Assembly (NCBI GenBank): GCA_015680685.1 | Contig: MNCI01001429.1 | Span: 20,566 to 54,323, forward strand | DNA: 33,758 nucleotides | Reading direction: 5' to 3' | Source: Gnetum montanum | Taxonomy: Eukaryota; Streptophyta; Gnetopsida; Gnetales; Gnetaceae | Part shown: positions 1 through 9,428 of the stretch, in pieces | How the letters are laid out: each line of letters starts with the position of its first letter | Position numbering within the stretch: the first letter of the stretch is position 1 | Position numbers and translations under genes: made by a program | Notes under the pieces: model-generated | The model's input: only the letters and a program-made list of their open reading frames with translations | Database searches by the model: none | Told to the model about the DNA's origin: nothing

Positions 1-348
1 AGAATGGTCCTCTCCACCATTATAAATGAAGCTCAACACACCGAGGCTCGGATAATGGATTTGGATTTAGTAGAAGAGAAGCGGATACAGGCTCTTGATA
101 CGATTGAGACATATCAAGATAAACAGAGACGGAAGCATCATCATAATCTTCAGCAGCGTCTGATCAAAAGAGGAGACCTAGTCCTCAAAGCCGTGCGTGA
201 GCCGGCAGGTAAGTTCTCGGCGAATTGGGAAGGGCCTTTCTCGGTGGTCGACGCATACAGCAACGGAGCTTTCAGACTAGCAGACATCAACGGCAATGAA
301 CTACCGAACCCTATAAATCATGTATATCTGAAGCGGTATTACATTTAG
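1..348 (+). CDS. Integrase C-terminal end of Ty3/gypsy polyprotein (Tat/Ogre-like), 5'-truncated by the window
   Basis: This is the last ~115 residues of a pol polyprotein, open from base 1 to the stop at 346-348. After a 'DLDLVEEKR' helix and the 'YQDKQRRKHHHN' basic stretch comes the GDLVLK motif (about residue 55), then 'NWEGPFSVV' and the terminal 'LPNPINHVYLKRYYI', the usual ending of Tat-lineage integrases just after the SH3-like C-terminal fold. The integrase would bind and insert the cDNA; the catalytic core is outside the window. The frame has no internal stop, unlike every other pol here, and the DNA is rich in CpG, so this element (T) looks younger than its neighbours. Lineage assignment comes from family knowledge of the motif pattern. 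Confidence 0.85.
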   Translation, partial: RMVLSTIINEAQHTEARIMDLDLVEEKRIQALDTIETYQDKQRRKHHHNLQQRLIKRGDLVLKAVREPAGKFSANWEGPFSVVDAYSNGAFRLADINGNELPNPINHVYLKRYYI

Positions 349-375
349 CAGTATCTACAGCGCGAATAATCAGGT

Positions 376-1638
376 ATGACGGCCATCATCCGCTACGACG
401 TAAAACTGGCACCAGGCGTCCACTACGACGTTAAACTGGCACTGATCGTCCGCTACGACGTAAAACTGGCATGCCTTGCATGCGTCTGCCATGACGCTAA
501 ACTGGCGAGTACTAACTATCTGCTACGACGTAAAACTGGCAATGTTGTACAAGTCCACCGAGATGAAAAACTAGCACCTTTTGCACGCGTCCGCCACGAC
601 GCTAAACTGGCACAGGTAAGTAGCCGTCTGCTGAGATGTAAAACCAGCACAGATTTGTCCTTGGGTCATGACATGAAACTGACATCCACAGCACAGTCTG
701 CTGAGACCATAAATCAGCCTTGCCACCGTCCGCTACGACGTAAAACTAGCATTTCTGAGTCTGCCCAGACTTTAAACTGGGACCATGGTCTGCTGAGACT
801 TAAAACCAGCAATGACAGTCTACCAGGACTCAAAACTGGGACTTACAGGTTGCTACCATGTGACTCAAGCGAGCGCGATCATCTCTGCATGGCTGCACGA
901 CCAACGGGGTGGGTTACTGGGACAGCCCTAGCGTCACCACCCCACTGGCATCCTACTGATTCCTCGAACGAGCTGAAGGGCATCTTACTGATCCCTTGGA
1001 GATGCCATCACTGTGCCCACTGCAGTGATGGCACCTCTGAGAGTTTAGTTTCGGCAGCCAGAGCCCCAACGAAGTCCTCGCCGGCAACAACCTCGGGACC
1101 CTCAGCCGATCATCGCTATCGGACGCTGGCTTCACAAATTCATCTGGCTAGTTCCTTGTCTAACCAGTTAAGTGCACTGCGTCTGATTCCTTTTGGCGAA
1201 GATATGCAGGGCCAATCGTCAGGATTGGCGCCCCGGCCTTACGCTCCAACTCTTTCTTCATGTCCCAATGACTCTATCTCACATCAAATGGTGCTCGTTT
1301 CGACAGCCTCGCCCCTTGTTTGCATGAGCAATGATGTCCTCTATTTTCTTCTGTGGTTGCAGGTTACTTGCTCCAAAGACGCGGTTCAAAGGTGCGTTCA
1401 TCTAAGCGGTGAAGAACAACAGCGTTCTGAAATGGCTGCTCAGGTTTGCCCAACCACTTCGAGCTACACGCCTATGCTTCTCACAAATCCTACCTTTAGC
1501 TCTTGTTTCCCTTCATCCCCACCACTCGCTTCCCATACACAAAGGCTATATACGCAAGTATTCATTTTCCACACTCGCACTAGCAGAGAGATCGCAGAAA
1601 GTGATGTGCTACGCTCCTTCTGCAAGCATTCCTGTTAG
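376..1638 (+). CDS. Doubtful 420-residue open frame across the 3' UTR repeats of T
   Basis: This is the longest uninterrupted frame in the window. Its first ~160 residues are the translated tandem array (RYDVKLA-like units, alternating with LLRRKT in diverged copies). The remainder is Ser/Pro/Leu-rich with no recognised domain and no transmembrane pattern. It starts 28 bases after the pol stop. Part of its openness is explained by the 30-bp repeat period and by the GC content of this stretch. An accessory gene is possible, since some Tat/Ogre relatives carry additional frames, but nothing here proves translation. Confidence 0.2.
   Translation: MTAIIRYDVKLAPGVHYDVKLALIVRYDVKLACLACVCHDAKLASTNYLLRRKTGNVVQVHRDEKLAPFARVRHDAKLAQVSSRLLRCKTSTDLSLGHDMKLTSTAQSAETINQPCHRPLRRKTSISESAQTLNWDHGLLRLKTSNDSLPGLKTGTYRLLPCDSSERDHLCMAARPTGWVTGTALASPPHWHPTDSSNELKGILLIPWRCHHCAHCSDGTSESLVSAARAPTKSSPATTSGPSADHRYRTLASQIHLASSLSNQLSALRLIPFGEDMQGQSSGLAPRPYAPTLSSCPNDSISHQMVLVSTASPLVCMSNDVLYFLLWLQVTCSKDAVQRCVHLSGEEQQRSEMAAQVCPTTSSYTPMLLTNPTFSSCFPSSPPLASHTQRLYTQVFIFHTRTSREIAESDVLRSFCKHSC
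391..860 (+). repeat. Degenerate tandem repeat array in the 3' UTR of T
   Basis: About a dozen copies of a core close to CGCTACGACGTAAAACTGGC are seen. The first three start at 391, 421 and 451 (30-bp period); later copies are more widely and irregularly spaced and more diverged, for example GCTGAGATGTAAAACCAGC near 630 and GCTGAGACTTAAAACCAGC near 790. Because the early period is a multiple of three, the array also reads as a repeated peptide (RYDVKLA). Hypervariable 3' UTR repeats of Tat-lineage elements are a described source of plant satellites. Confidence 0.8.
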
Positions 1639-2228
1639 CATCTGTAACAGAGAAATCTCAGATTGATGCGCTACGCTTGTCTGAAAGCATTCCTGTTGCC
1701 CTAAATGAGCGTTCATTTCTGTGCGTACGAGCGTATTTCAGGCCCCTACCATCATAACTCATTTTGCATCTTCCTCGAACCTATTTACAGCTATGTCCCT
1801 CTGTCTCTCATACCTTCCGGCTTTGCTCTTCCATGTTGACAGGACAACACTTGAGTAGCCATGGATGGACGTTGTTCTTGCTTCTGCTGATTTGGTATTT
1901 CGCATTCTTTGTCGACGTCTTTCGGGCAAGCCCTATAATCGTCAACAAAGAGGGGCCATTGAAACACCGTGAAAATTACGAGTCGGCCTCAGGCAAAGAT
2001 TCGCAATTCAAGCAAAAGCGTGCATCAGCTTTGTTCAGGGACAAGTTTACGTTCTATTACGCACGGCAGCGTAATGAGCGTAATAAGCTCCAAGGTAGTC
2101 GAAGGCAGAGTCTAGAGAAGCATAACAATGTGACACTTTTTCTCATGGCGTATGAATAACTTGTCTTTACGCTCATTACGCAGCGGTGCGTACCATTGCG
2201 TATTTCATCATTAAAGCTAGGCATTGTT

Positions 2229-2462
2229 TACATTTCATCACGCGCAGCTACGTAGTGAGCGTAAGTTACACATTATTTACGCTTCATCACGCGCAGCTGC
2301 GTAGTGAGCGTAAGTTACACATTATTTACGCTTTGTCACGCGCAGCTGCATAGTGAGCGTAAGTTGTACATTAGTTACGCTTCGTTACGCGCAGCTGCGT
2401 AATAAGCGTAAGTTGTACATTAGTTACGCTTCGTTACACGCAGCTGCGTAATGAGCGTAAAA
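2229..2462 (+). repeat. 49-bp tandem repeat, about five copies, in the T LTR
   Basis: The units align at 2241, 2290, 2339, 2388 and 2437, an exact 49-bp spacing. Each contains CGCAGCTGCG or a close variant (self-complementary) followed by TAGTGAGCGTAAG. Related single copies in the same or opposite sense occur near 2060 and 2167 (ACGCTCATTACGC). The block lies ~240 bp upstream of the TATA box, so it is placed like a U3 enhancer repeat. Confidence 0.9.
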
Positions 2463-2703
2463 CAATTTTGAGCCAATTTTTTTTATACCGGATTACGCTC
2501 ATACACGCAATACAACACGGATGAGTCTAATCCAGCCTGAAAGCAATGGAAGCACACTCAACATGTACCTGCCCTTCACACGCACAACGCGCAAACGAGC
2601 GTGTTTTGGATAGTCACAGTCTGACTTAAAATGGTCAATGGGACCCGAAATGTCCGAAACTCACATCATCAAGGTGGCGCCTCTTCCATGGAGCATCGCG
2701 GCT

Positions 2704-2711
2704 TATAAATA
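2704..2711 (+). promoter_or_regulatory. TATA box of the T LTR
   Basis: TATAAATA lies in a GC-richer context (ending GGCT) downstream of the 49-bp repeats. Transcription would start about 30 bp further on, near 2735-2745. Confidence 0.55.
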
Positions 2712-3559
2712 CCTCAGTTGACAAAGGTACAAGGGTTGGCAAATCAGAGAAGCAGAGACATTTTTCTGAGCACCAGAGCACTTATCACTTTTGTTGGTGA
2801 GAAGTCAAAGGGGCAAGAGCATTTTCTGAGCAAGGAAGCATACCTTGAGCGGAGAAATAAAGAGCAACCTTTTGGCAACTGCCGACAGCACCATCCTTCA
2901 GCAAGAACAGAGCACAGTGCGCTTGAGCCTTTGCAATAGGAGAAATCATTCTTTCGGGGAAGATACGACCTTTCTCCTTTAGCGATCGCTGCCCTGAGTA
3001 GAACCTGCCCGAAGCAAAGAAGCAGAATAGGGATTGCGAGATCATCTCGCCCAGTCAGAAATAGTTGATCGGCAGACTTCAGAGCTTGACCATCCTTGCA
3101 TCCCAGCTTTGGCCTACGAGGTAGATCGGACTTCTATCTGGACAGTTTCCTTGTTGTTTTGTGCTCATTTTTCTTTTGCATCAAGTTATTGAGGGGTCTC
3201 TCCCATTGTAACGCAATGTATAAATCATACATTCTTTCAAAAATCGAAGCATAGATCTTTGAAAATCATGCGTCTCTCTCCTGATTAACATCTCTTCAGC
3301 ATGTTTGACGTTATCATTGTAGCGGTTCATCCACGTCGTTTTCCTTCATTTCACGATCCCCTGAACCAAATCGCAGCACGCAAAGATCCGTAATCTTCAT
3401 CATTTTACTGACCTGTAAGTCCCTGTCTGATCGACAAGACCGTTTAGGGCGCCACGGATTCGCTTTTTCCAGCATAGCCCTCGCGCGGATCTGTGGTTAA
3501 AACTGTATACACGGAACCTCGATTGGTATTTCCAGCTGCCGACATTTTCTATCGTTACA

Positions 3560-4991
3560 ATGGGTATGCGGATGGATTTACTTCATGGGCTCTCAGTTGG
3601 GAAAGTCTCCCTTGGGTGTAAGTCCCAAGAGTTCTTCTCATTTCATTCCTTAGCCCATCCACGATGTCGCAAAGTTGATCCCGCTTAGTGTACCCATGGC
3701 CCAGGCAACAATGTAGCAGTGTATAGTAACAAGCCATGGCAGCATCCAAGGGTTCATAAGCACCTTGTTTCTAGCCTTGGATCTACTTACACAAATTGGA
3801 CACTCTGGAGTACGTTTGATATTTGCTGTTGAACAGTTCAAGCATCGTACTCCACCTCCTGATGGTTTCCAATTCTAAGGACTGGTACCAGCTCTCTACT
3901 TCTTTGGTGAGTGTCCTTGGGAACAACTTAAGCTTCTGCCACTCATTATCTATATTTTGCAAGGCACAGGCATCGTGGAATGCTTGTAAATGAAGTTGAG
4001 GATCAGCATTGTAACCTCCTTCAAAACGTGGAATATTATTTATGTCCAAACACTTGATCCTACTATCTTTTAAGTGCCTTGTGGGGATCCTAACTACCTC
4101 TGTGATGTCTAGCATACTTCGGGTTGCAAGTAGGGGTTCGTCATGATCATCCCTGTCATGACGTCTGTGATGTCTTCGTGGTGGTTCCCTACTCTCCCTA
4201 CGTCCTTGCCCTTGTCCTAACTCCCGACCTTCCTGTCGAGGTCTTTCATCTTCCCTACTTTTACCCTCTCCATTGTGCTCACGATGGTCATGCCTAGATG
4301 TGGAAGGAGAGTGTGAATGATGAGATGAAGGAGAAGAGGAAGGGGATCCATCACCATGGCGATGTTTCTTACCTTTTCTTCGGCTGCTTCGGCCCCGATC
4401 GTTGTAACGATCTAAGTGTCCGTCCTTAGTGTGAGTGGTTGTTCCTACCATGAATAGTTGGTGCTCACGGGGATTAGAGCCTGTAGCATGTACAGTTGAT
4501 CGAAGGCCCTGATGCCTAACCTCTTCACCATTGTGAGGAGGAGGAACATCATTTTCTAAGAAACCCATTGTGAGGGGTTCCTCGTCTCCTATTTCACTAA
4601 GGACATGGGGGACCTTGCCCTTCAACAATGAGTGTTGGCTCTCCAGCCTTTCATCCCAAATACGTTGGGCATCTGTGGGATGATAATCCCTTACATGATA
4701 TCTTCCAGCAACATATTCAGCGAATAAGTCTTGCATGCTAATTTGTGCCAAGCCACGGAAAAGCATGTTCAGAACAGATCAATCTGGTGGTAAAACTATC
4801 TTACCAAACAAATCTCTCCAGTGCAATTGTTCATCCTGATGGAGGGTAAAAGTGTAATCAATAATATACTCATCAGGATGAGTATAAGTTATTGTATACT
4901 GTTTAGGACTTAGCTGGTCTAGGTTATGTGTATGTCGCTGACTATCTTCCGTGTTATCCTTAGGTGAGTTAACCTTATGAGAAGAAGCCAT
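3560..4991 (-). pseudogene. gag: Gag of element M (Athila-like), three premature stops, cut at its 3' end by T
   Basis: This is one continuous minus-strand frame from the ATG at 4991 (MASSHKVNSP…) to the junction with T. It is broken only by TGA at 4779-4781 and TAG at 3783-3785 and 3771-3773; no frameshift is needed. The order is: an N-terminal region with 'LHQDEQLHWRDL'; 'RDYHPTDAQ' (shared with L1); a long Arg/Ser/His/Asp/Glu-rich low-complexity region (about 4440-4150); 'DEPLLATRSMLDITEVVRIP'; and the capsid-like core with 'FEGGYNADPQLHLQAF', 'WQKLKLFPRTL', 'WYQSLE', 'RWSTMLELFNSKYQTY' and 'DGLRNEMRRTLGTYTQGR'. The core matches the retrotransposon gag family. Gag packages element RNA into cytoplasmic particles. 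The stop at 3783 is TAG where L2 has CAG, so it fits cytosine deamination. The C-terminal part and all of pol lie beyond T, outside the window. Confidence 0.85.
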
Positions 4992-5112
4992 TTTATTGGT
5001 GTGTTGTTCACCGTTATATATGTTCTTATTTAACTAATTAACCCAAAGGTTCGTTAAGGCTCACAATGATGTGAAAGATTTTCTAATGTTCTAATTGGCA
5101 TACAAACACTTA

Positions 5113-5132
5113 GTCCCCAGCAACGGTGCCAA
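5113..5132 (-). other. Primer-binding site of M (tRNA-Asp type)
   Basis: Read on the minus strand this is TTGGCACCGTTGCTGGGGAC, starting one base after the LTR end. From the second base it matches the complement of the plant tRNA-Asp 3' end (TGGCGCCGTTGCCGGGGA) with two mismatches. Athila-type elements use this primer. Confidence 0.85.
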
Positions 5133-6066
5133 TGATGAGTGGTGAGGTACCCCTACAGTCAACCATACGAAACGAGAGTAGCACGAGCGATCCGGTCGAA
5201 CTCCACAGACTAAATGCCTAAACGCTACAAGGAACACTTGGGGTTAATTAATCGTTGTCTTCCTAGACTTACTTGTTGTTGTCACGGTGTATGGTTAAGT
5301 AAGTACGAGGTATATGATTTTTTTGGTCTTTTCCGGTTTATCTCCTATGCTAAGGGGTGAAGGGTTGAGAGACTAAAACTAACTCTAACTACAACACTAA
5401 GTCCTAGCATCAGCATTTGTTTCCACTTGCTGTACACACCTTGATCTGTGCAACTATGGCTACCAAACACTAATCTATCGTTACTGGGATTACCACACAT
5501 AATGCACGTGCTCGAAGCGGTCGTACTAAGGCACCTAACTAGCCTAAGTGTGACAAGAAGCTGATTCCTTGACTAGCCGTACACATCCATAGATGCTCGT
5601 AATCAAGTTGTACTTGTCCGACATTCTAGGAGATAAGGGTGAGAGAATCTAATCGCGATGAGTAGCCGATTCCTTGGCTAGCTGTACACATTTGTCAATG
5701 CTCGTAACCAAGTCGTACTCATGTCGTGTTACTAGGAAAGCAGTAAATAACATTAAATAAACCTATCCATGTACTGCAAGGTTTATCCACAAAGCTTGTC
5801 TTTATTGCTGTACACAACTTGCGTTTAGGTACAAAGCTGCTCGAATAAAGAACCGTTCACTTGGGGGACTTCTACTACGGGCACATGAAAAATATTCTGC
5901 CTCTGGGGTGATCAATCCGCCAGAGCTTCGCTACTTTACGCCTAGGATGTCAAATGAGGGGAGTGTCGTCTCTTATTTATAGATTTGGCGGCGGACTACG
6001 ATATAGCATACGTGATATCGCAGGGGACAACGCGATATCGCGGCTTGTGCATATCGCGTTTCATCA
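5133..6066 (-). repeat. 5' LTR of element M
   Basis: The 934-bp LTR runs on the minus strand from TGATGA (6066) to ACTCATCA (5133), directly followed by the primer-binding site. U3 begins with GATATC palindromes (5996-6060) and a TATA box (5974-5981). The R/U5 part shares 'AGTAGCGAAGCTCT' with the L1 LTR and the terminal 'GTAGGGGTACCT…CACTCATCA' with L2. It retains many CpG sites, unlike the L0 and L1 sequences. To the right lies L0 gag; the 5 bases there, CTAAT (6067-6071), would be the target duplication, but the other end is outside the window. Confidence 0.88.
5974..5981 (-). promoter_or_regulatory. TATA box of the M LTR
   Basis: TATAAATA on the minus strand, just downstream of the GATATC palindromes. 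The same arrangement occurs in both L2 LTRs and in R. Confidence 0.65.
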
Positions 6067-8120
6067 CTAATACATTTGTTGTCATAGAAGAGCTTGATGC
6101 TAATCAACTCATTTCGAAACAACTCCACCAAGATCTTGAGGAGCCATCAAAGACACTTATCATCAAATTAGAAGAATGTATCAAATCCCAACTTCACTCT
6201 ACTCTAGTAGAGCCACATAAGGGGGAGGCTATTGACTTAAGATACAAGTAAGACTCTAGGCCAAGGAATCCTACTACGTCCTACAAGGAAACTCACAAGA
6301 GTCATGAAAGGAGAACCAGTTAGCACCATTCTTCTATTACCTCCTCTACTTCATCATGATCACCAAAGGACTATGATAGGAGACAGCACAAATACTGAGA
6401 TTTTGATCAGGAAAAGAAAATACCTCATGGTCATCATGATCGATACTCAAGGTATTCTAATTTAGAGGATGAGGAGTATGAAAAAAGAAGACATAGAGAG
6501 AGAAGAGAGGACTAAGAGAGGCACAAGCATAGAAGGGGTCACTGCTACCATAGAGTCTATGAACCTGATCATGATGATGAACCCCTTATGGCAACCTGGA
6601 ACATGATCAACATTCAAGAAGCAGTCTGCATACCAACCAGGCACATGCAAGATAGTTGAATTAAATAGCTAGATATGAATAACATGCATCAATTTAAAGG
6701 AGGTTACAATGTTGATCCTCAACATCACCTTCAAGCATTCCACAATGCCTATGCCCTTCAAAATATAGAGAGTGATTGGCAAAAATTGAAGCTATTTCCT
6801 AGAACACTTGTGAAGGAATCGAAAAGTTGGTATAGGTCACTGGAACCAAAATCCATCAGAAATTACAGTACCATGCTTGAAATTTTTAATGCCAAATATT
6901 AGACATATTTACAAGTGTTAGACCTAAGAAAGCAAATCCAGAACTAGAAACAAGAAACTCACAAGACCCTTGATATAACATTGGGTAGATATTATTCACT
7001 GTTACACAAATGCTCGGGCCATGGATTTTCATCAAAGGAATAGCTAAGGCACATCATAGATGGGCTAAGAAGAAAAACAAGATAGACCCTTGGGGTTTAT
7101 GCCCAAGGAAGAGTATTAGAATTAACCATCCATCAGATTCAAAGACTCATAGATCAAGTGGCAAAAGAAGAAGGGGAACTTGGAAAAAGGGAATCAACTG
7201 AAGAATACAATAGGGATCCATCAGTCCAAAAAAGAGATGCACAAGTATGGGATGCCCAAGAGGAAGAGACCTTGAACAAGGTCATCAGGAAAGAGACGCT
7301 ACTAATTTAGAAATCTATTGCTAACATAGTAGCACATGTAGTGAAAATGTGAAATTCGGTAGATGAATGATATATAATAGCACTAAATATTGTCAAAGAA
7401 AAAGCAAAACAAGTGCTCAATAGAGGTAGAGAAAAAAAGAAGAAGAATGAATTTGGAAAAAGGGGCAAAGATGCTTCAATAGCTTAGTACTTAGAAACCA
7501 ACTCTACAGATGATGAAGGTTGCATCATGTGCCAGTACAAACATCTTAAGGGATGTTGTCCAGTCATGATACATCTATAAGAAACTAGGGCATACACACT
7601 TAACCCATGATGTATTCAAAAGTGAATGCCCAAATGGTTACCTTATTCTCAAGGTAACTATAGAAGACAACCTCAACCAATGTACTATCCTTGTGTAGTC
7701 TTGTTGTAGCCACAGGAGCACTACCATTAGCAGTGGCAACAACTACAATCATGGGTCATGTTACCATCATGCCAATAATGTTCATATCAATAACCTAATC
7801 CTTATGGATACTATGTCCAACATCCAGTCTCGCTTGATCATGCAAATGTTCAAACCCCACAATACTATTTAGCAGAATACGATAGATCGACGCCACTGGA
7901 TCGATTCCAACTTATATGTGCATTCACCAACAGTTGGACTTACAACTCAACACTTTAGTCCTATGCCACTAGTGCCACCTCTTGTTATGCAGGGAAACTT
8001 ACCATCAAAACCTCAGCCAAAAAGTGCTACAAGGGTAGTTAATACACATGAAAGGAAGGTTACTTATAATTCTTAATCCAAGAAATGACTGTTCTTCAGA
8101 ATGAGCCCAAAGAAGACTTA
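6067..8120 (+). pseudogene. gag: Gag of element L0, 5' end removed by M
   Basis: A single frame can be followed through most of this stretch despite many stops. Starting at the M junction it reads '…NTFVVIEELDANQLIS', then a charged low-complexity region ('EKRRHRERRED', about 6470-6520), then 'DHDDEPLMATWNM', the capsid-like core ('FKGGYNVDPQHHLQAF' from about 6690, 'WQKLKLFPRTL', 'WYRSLEPKSI', 'STMLEIFNAKY'), and 'IIDGLRRKTR' with 'LGVYAQGR' near 7060-7110. Further on is a possible zinc-knuckle variant (CIMCQYKHLKGCCP, about 7525-7565) and a Gln/Pro/Tyr-rich tail. The many TAG/TAA/TGA stops and low CpG mark it as the oldest layer. It is the host sequence of the M insertion. Confidence 0.8.
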
Positions 8121-8124
8121 ATAA

Positions 8125-8715
8125 ATGGGGAACATGTCTAACTCCATTCCATCCATATCAAGTCCTTCCCAATGCACTAAGCTTCTAACTTCATCAAGTC
8201 CAAACATCATAACTATCATGCTTGCACAAATAGTAACCGATTGGATCAAGGTGGGGGCTCTTTCACAGAAAAAAACTAATCTAGGAAGTCCCTTGATTTA
8301 TCTCCAAATAGCAGAAAAAATACCATGCAAAGCTCTATTAGATTCTAGGTCTAGAGTAAATGTGATATCTCAAGACATATACCAAGCTTGGAACCTCCCA
8401 CCACTAAAGAAAAGTAACATTCATTTACAGCTCATAGACCAGTCAATCAAAGTTCCACCTAGACAAGTGGATGATGTGATTACCACCATTAGTGGCTAGT
8501 CCTATCCCATTGATTTTCTAGTAATTCATGTGGAGAAAAATAATGTAGAGTCCCAAATTATCATGGGAAGAGGTTGGCTTAACATTGTGGCTGCTAAGCT
8601 TGAAACTTGTTATTTATCCTTGGAAATTTCCAAGAAAGATGAAGCTAGAATCATACACAGACGAAGGATTCCATGTATCACATATAGCAATCATGGGTGC
8701 AATTGTGTGTAAAAA
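8125..8715 (+). pseudogene. Aspartic protease region of L0 pol
   Basis: The frame includes 'KALLDSRSRVNVISQDIYQAWNLPPLKKS' at about residues 65-95 of the first open stretch, the retropepsin active-site loop followed by its usual context. The catalytic triplet is D-S-R instead of D-S-G: the glycine codon is mutated (AGG at about 8347). After an in-frame TAG at 8497 it continues as 'SYPIDFLVIHVE…SQIIMGRGWL', the C-terminal half with the flap-distal 'IMGRxWL' motif. The active enzyme would cut Gag-Pol in the particle; this copy cannot be functional. Confidence 0.8.
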
Positions 8716-9160
8716 ATTTGGACCATTAAACAAAAAGAGATTAAGGCATGCAATCAATGCACAAAAATAAGTTGTGTGCAAAATTGCTTGTATGCAACAA
8801 CCACCCAACAAGAGGGTAGCCAGTGTCTACCAATGAAGAAATACAACCTAATAAGTACATCAAACCAAAAGAATAGATCATCAGTACCTACATGGAAAAA
8901 TAGATAAGCTAGAACAATTAAGGAAAATACTCATACCCTTATAATAATCAAGAGAAAGAAATAGACTAGGGAAACTTAGAAATCCCGGACACAATTGAAC
9001 TAGAACCATTGGAATTGAAGGCCCTACCAGCAACATTAGAATATGCATTTCTAAGCAACAAGAAGTTGGTAATTATCAATGCCAACCTATACATGGAATA
9101 AAAAGGGAAACTACTAGAAGTGCTCAACAAATGGCACATAGCATTCACATGGTCTTATGA
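8716..9160 (+). pseudogene. Protease-RT linker of L0 pol
   Basis: Decayed sequence in which the RT N-terminal extension typical of Athila-like pol can still be read: 'LEPLELKALPATLEYAFL', 'KLVIINANL', 'KLLEVLNKWHIAFTWSYDDITRIDP' (about 8995-9182). The section from 8716 to about 8980 has no clear domain. Confidence 0.65.
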
Positions 9161-9428
9161 TGACATCACAAGAATTGATCCATGAATTTGCCAACACCAA
9201 ATCTACATTGATCCTACAATTAAACCAAAATGTCAACCTCAACAAAGACTTAGTCCTAAACTCAAGGAGGTAGTCAAGCAAGAATTGGAAAAATTGACAT
9301 CACAAGAATTGATCCATGAATTTTCCAACACCAAATCTACATTGATCCTGCAATTAAACCAAAATGTCAACCTCAACAAATACTTAGTCCTAAACTCAAG
9401 GAGGTAGTCAAGCAAGAATTGGAAAAAT
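9161..9428 (+). repeat. 134-bp tandem duplication inside L0 RT
   Basis: The segment 9161-9294 is repeated at once as 9295-9428, both beginning TGACATCACAAGAATTGATC. I see only a few differences (for example TTTGCC/TTTTCC, CCTACA/CCTGCA, AAAGAC/AAATAC). It covers the RT start 'ICQHQIYIDPTIKPKCQPQQ…LKEVVKQELEK'. Since 134 is not a multiple of three, the duplication shifts the reading frame. Confidence 0.92.

Larger units (their letters stand above)
349..1959 (+). other. 3' untranslated region of element T
   Basis: This is the region between the integrase stop and the proposed 3' LTR. It holds a tandem-repeat block (about 391-860), a long open frame that is probably fortuitous (376-1638), and an imperfect local duplication near 1591-1696 in which 'GCTACGCT' and 'AGCATTCCTGTT' occur twice. 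A purine tract (AAAGAGGGG, 1947-1955) precedes the proposed LTR start. Tat/Ogre elements are known for long, variable 3' UTRs that carry tandem repeats, and this fits. Confidence 0.65.
1960..3559 (+). repeat. Proposed 3' LTR of element T
   Basis: The boundaries are inferred. A purine tract ends at 1955 and is followed by TGAAAC at 1960; the right end GTTACA at 3554-3559 is nearly the inverted complement of TGAAAC, as expected for LTR tips. To the right, the minus-strand gag of M begins at once. Inside are a 49-bp tandem repeat (about 2229-2460), a TATAAATA box at 2704-2711, and a downstream T-rich stretch near 3160-3240 suitable for 3' processing. No second LTR copy is in the window to confirm the ends. 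Confidence 0.5.

Noticed and set aside
2229-2462. Regular 49-bp repeats as a possible CRISPR-like array
   Set aside because: The whole unit repeats without unique spacers, and the context is a plant LTR.
2785-3045. Overlapping frames in the T LTR (2718-2939 plus, 2785-3045 minus)
   Set aside because: No domain, both lie downstream of the LTR TATA box in what should be R/U5, and neither has coding features.
5985-6251. 88-residue frame starting MAADYDIAYV
   Set aside because: Its first part is the reverse strand of the M LTR and the rest is L0 gag; the start is created by the insertion junction, so it is chimeric by chance.
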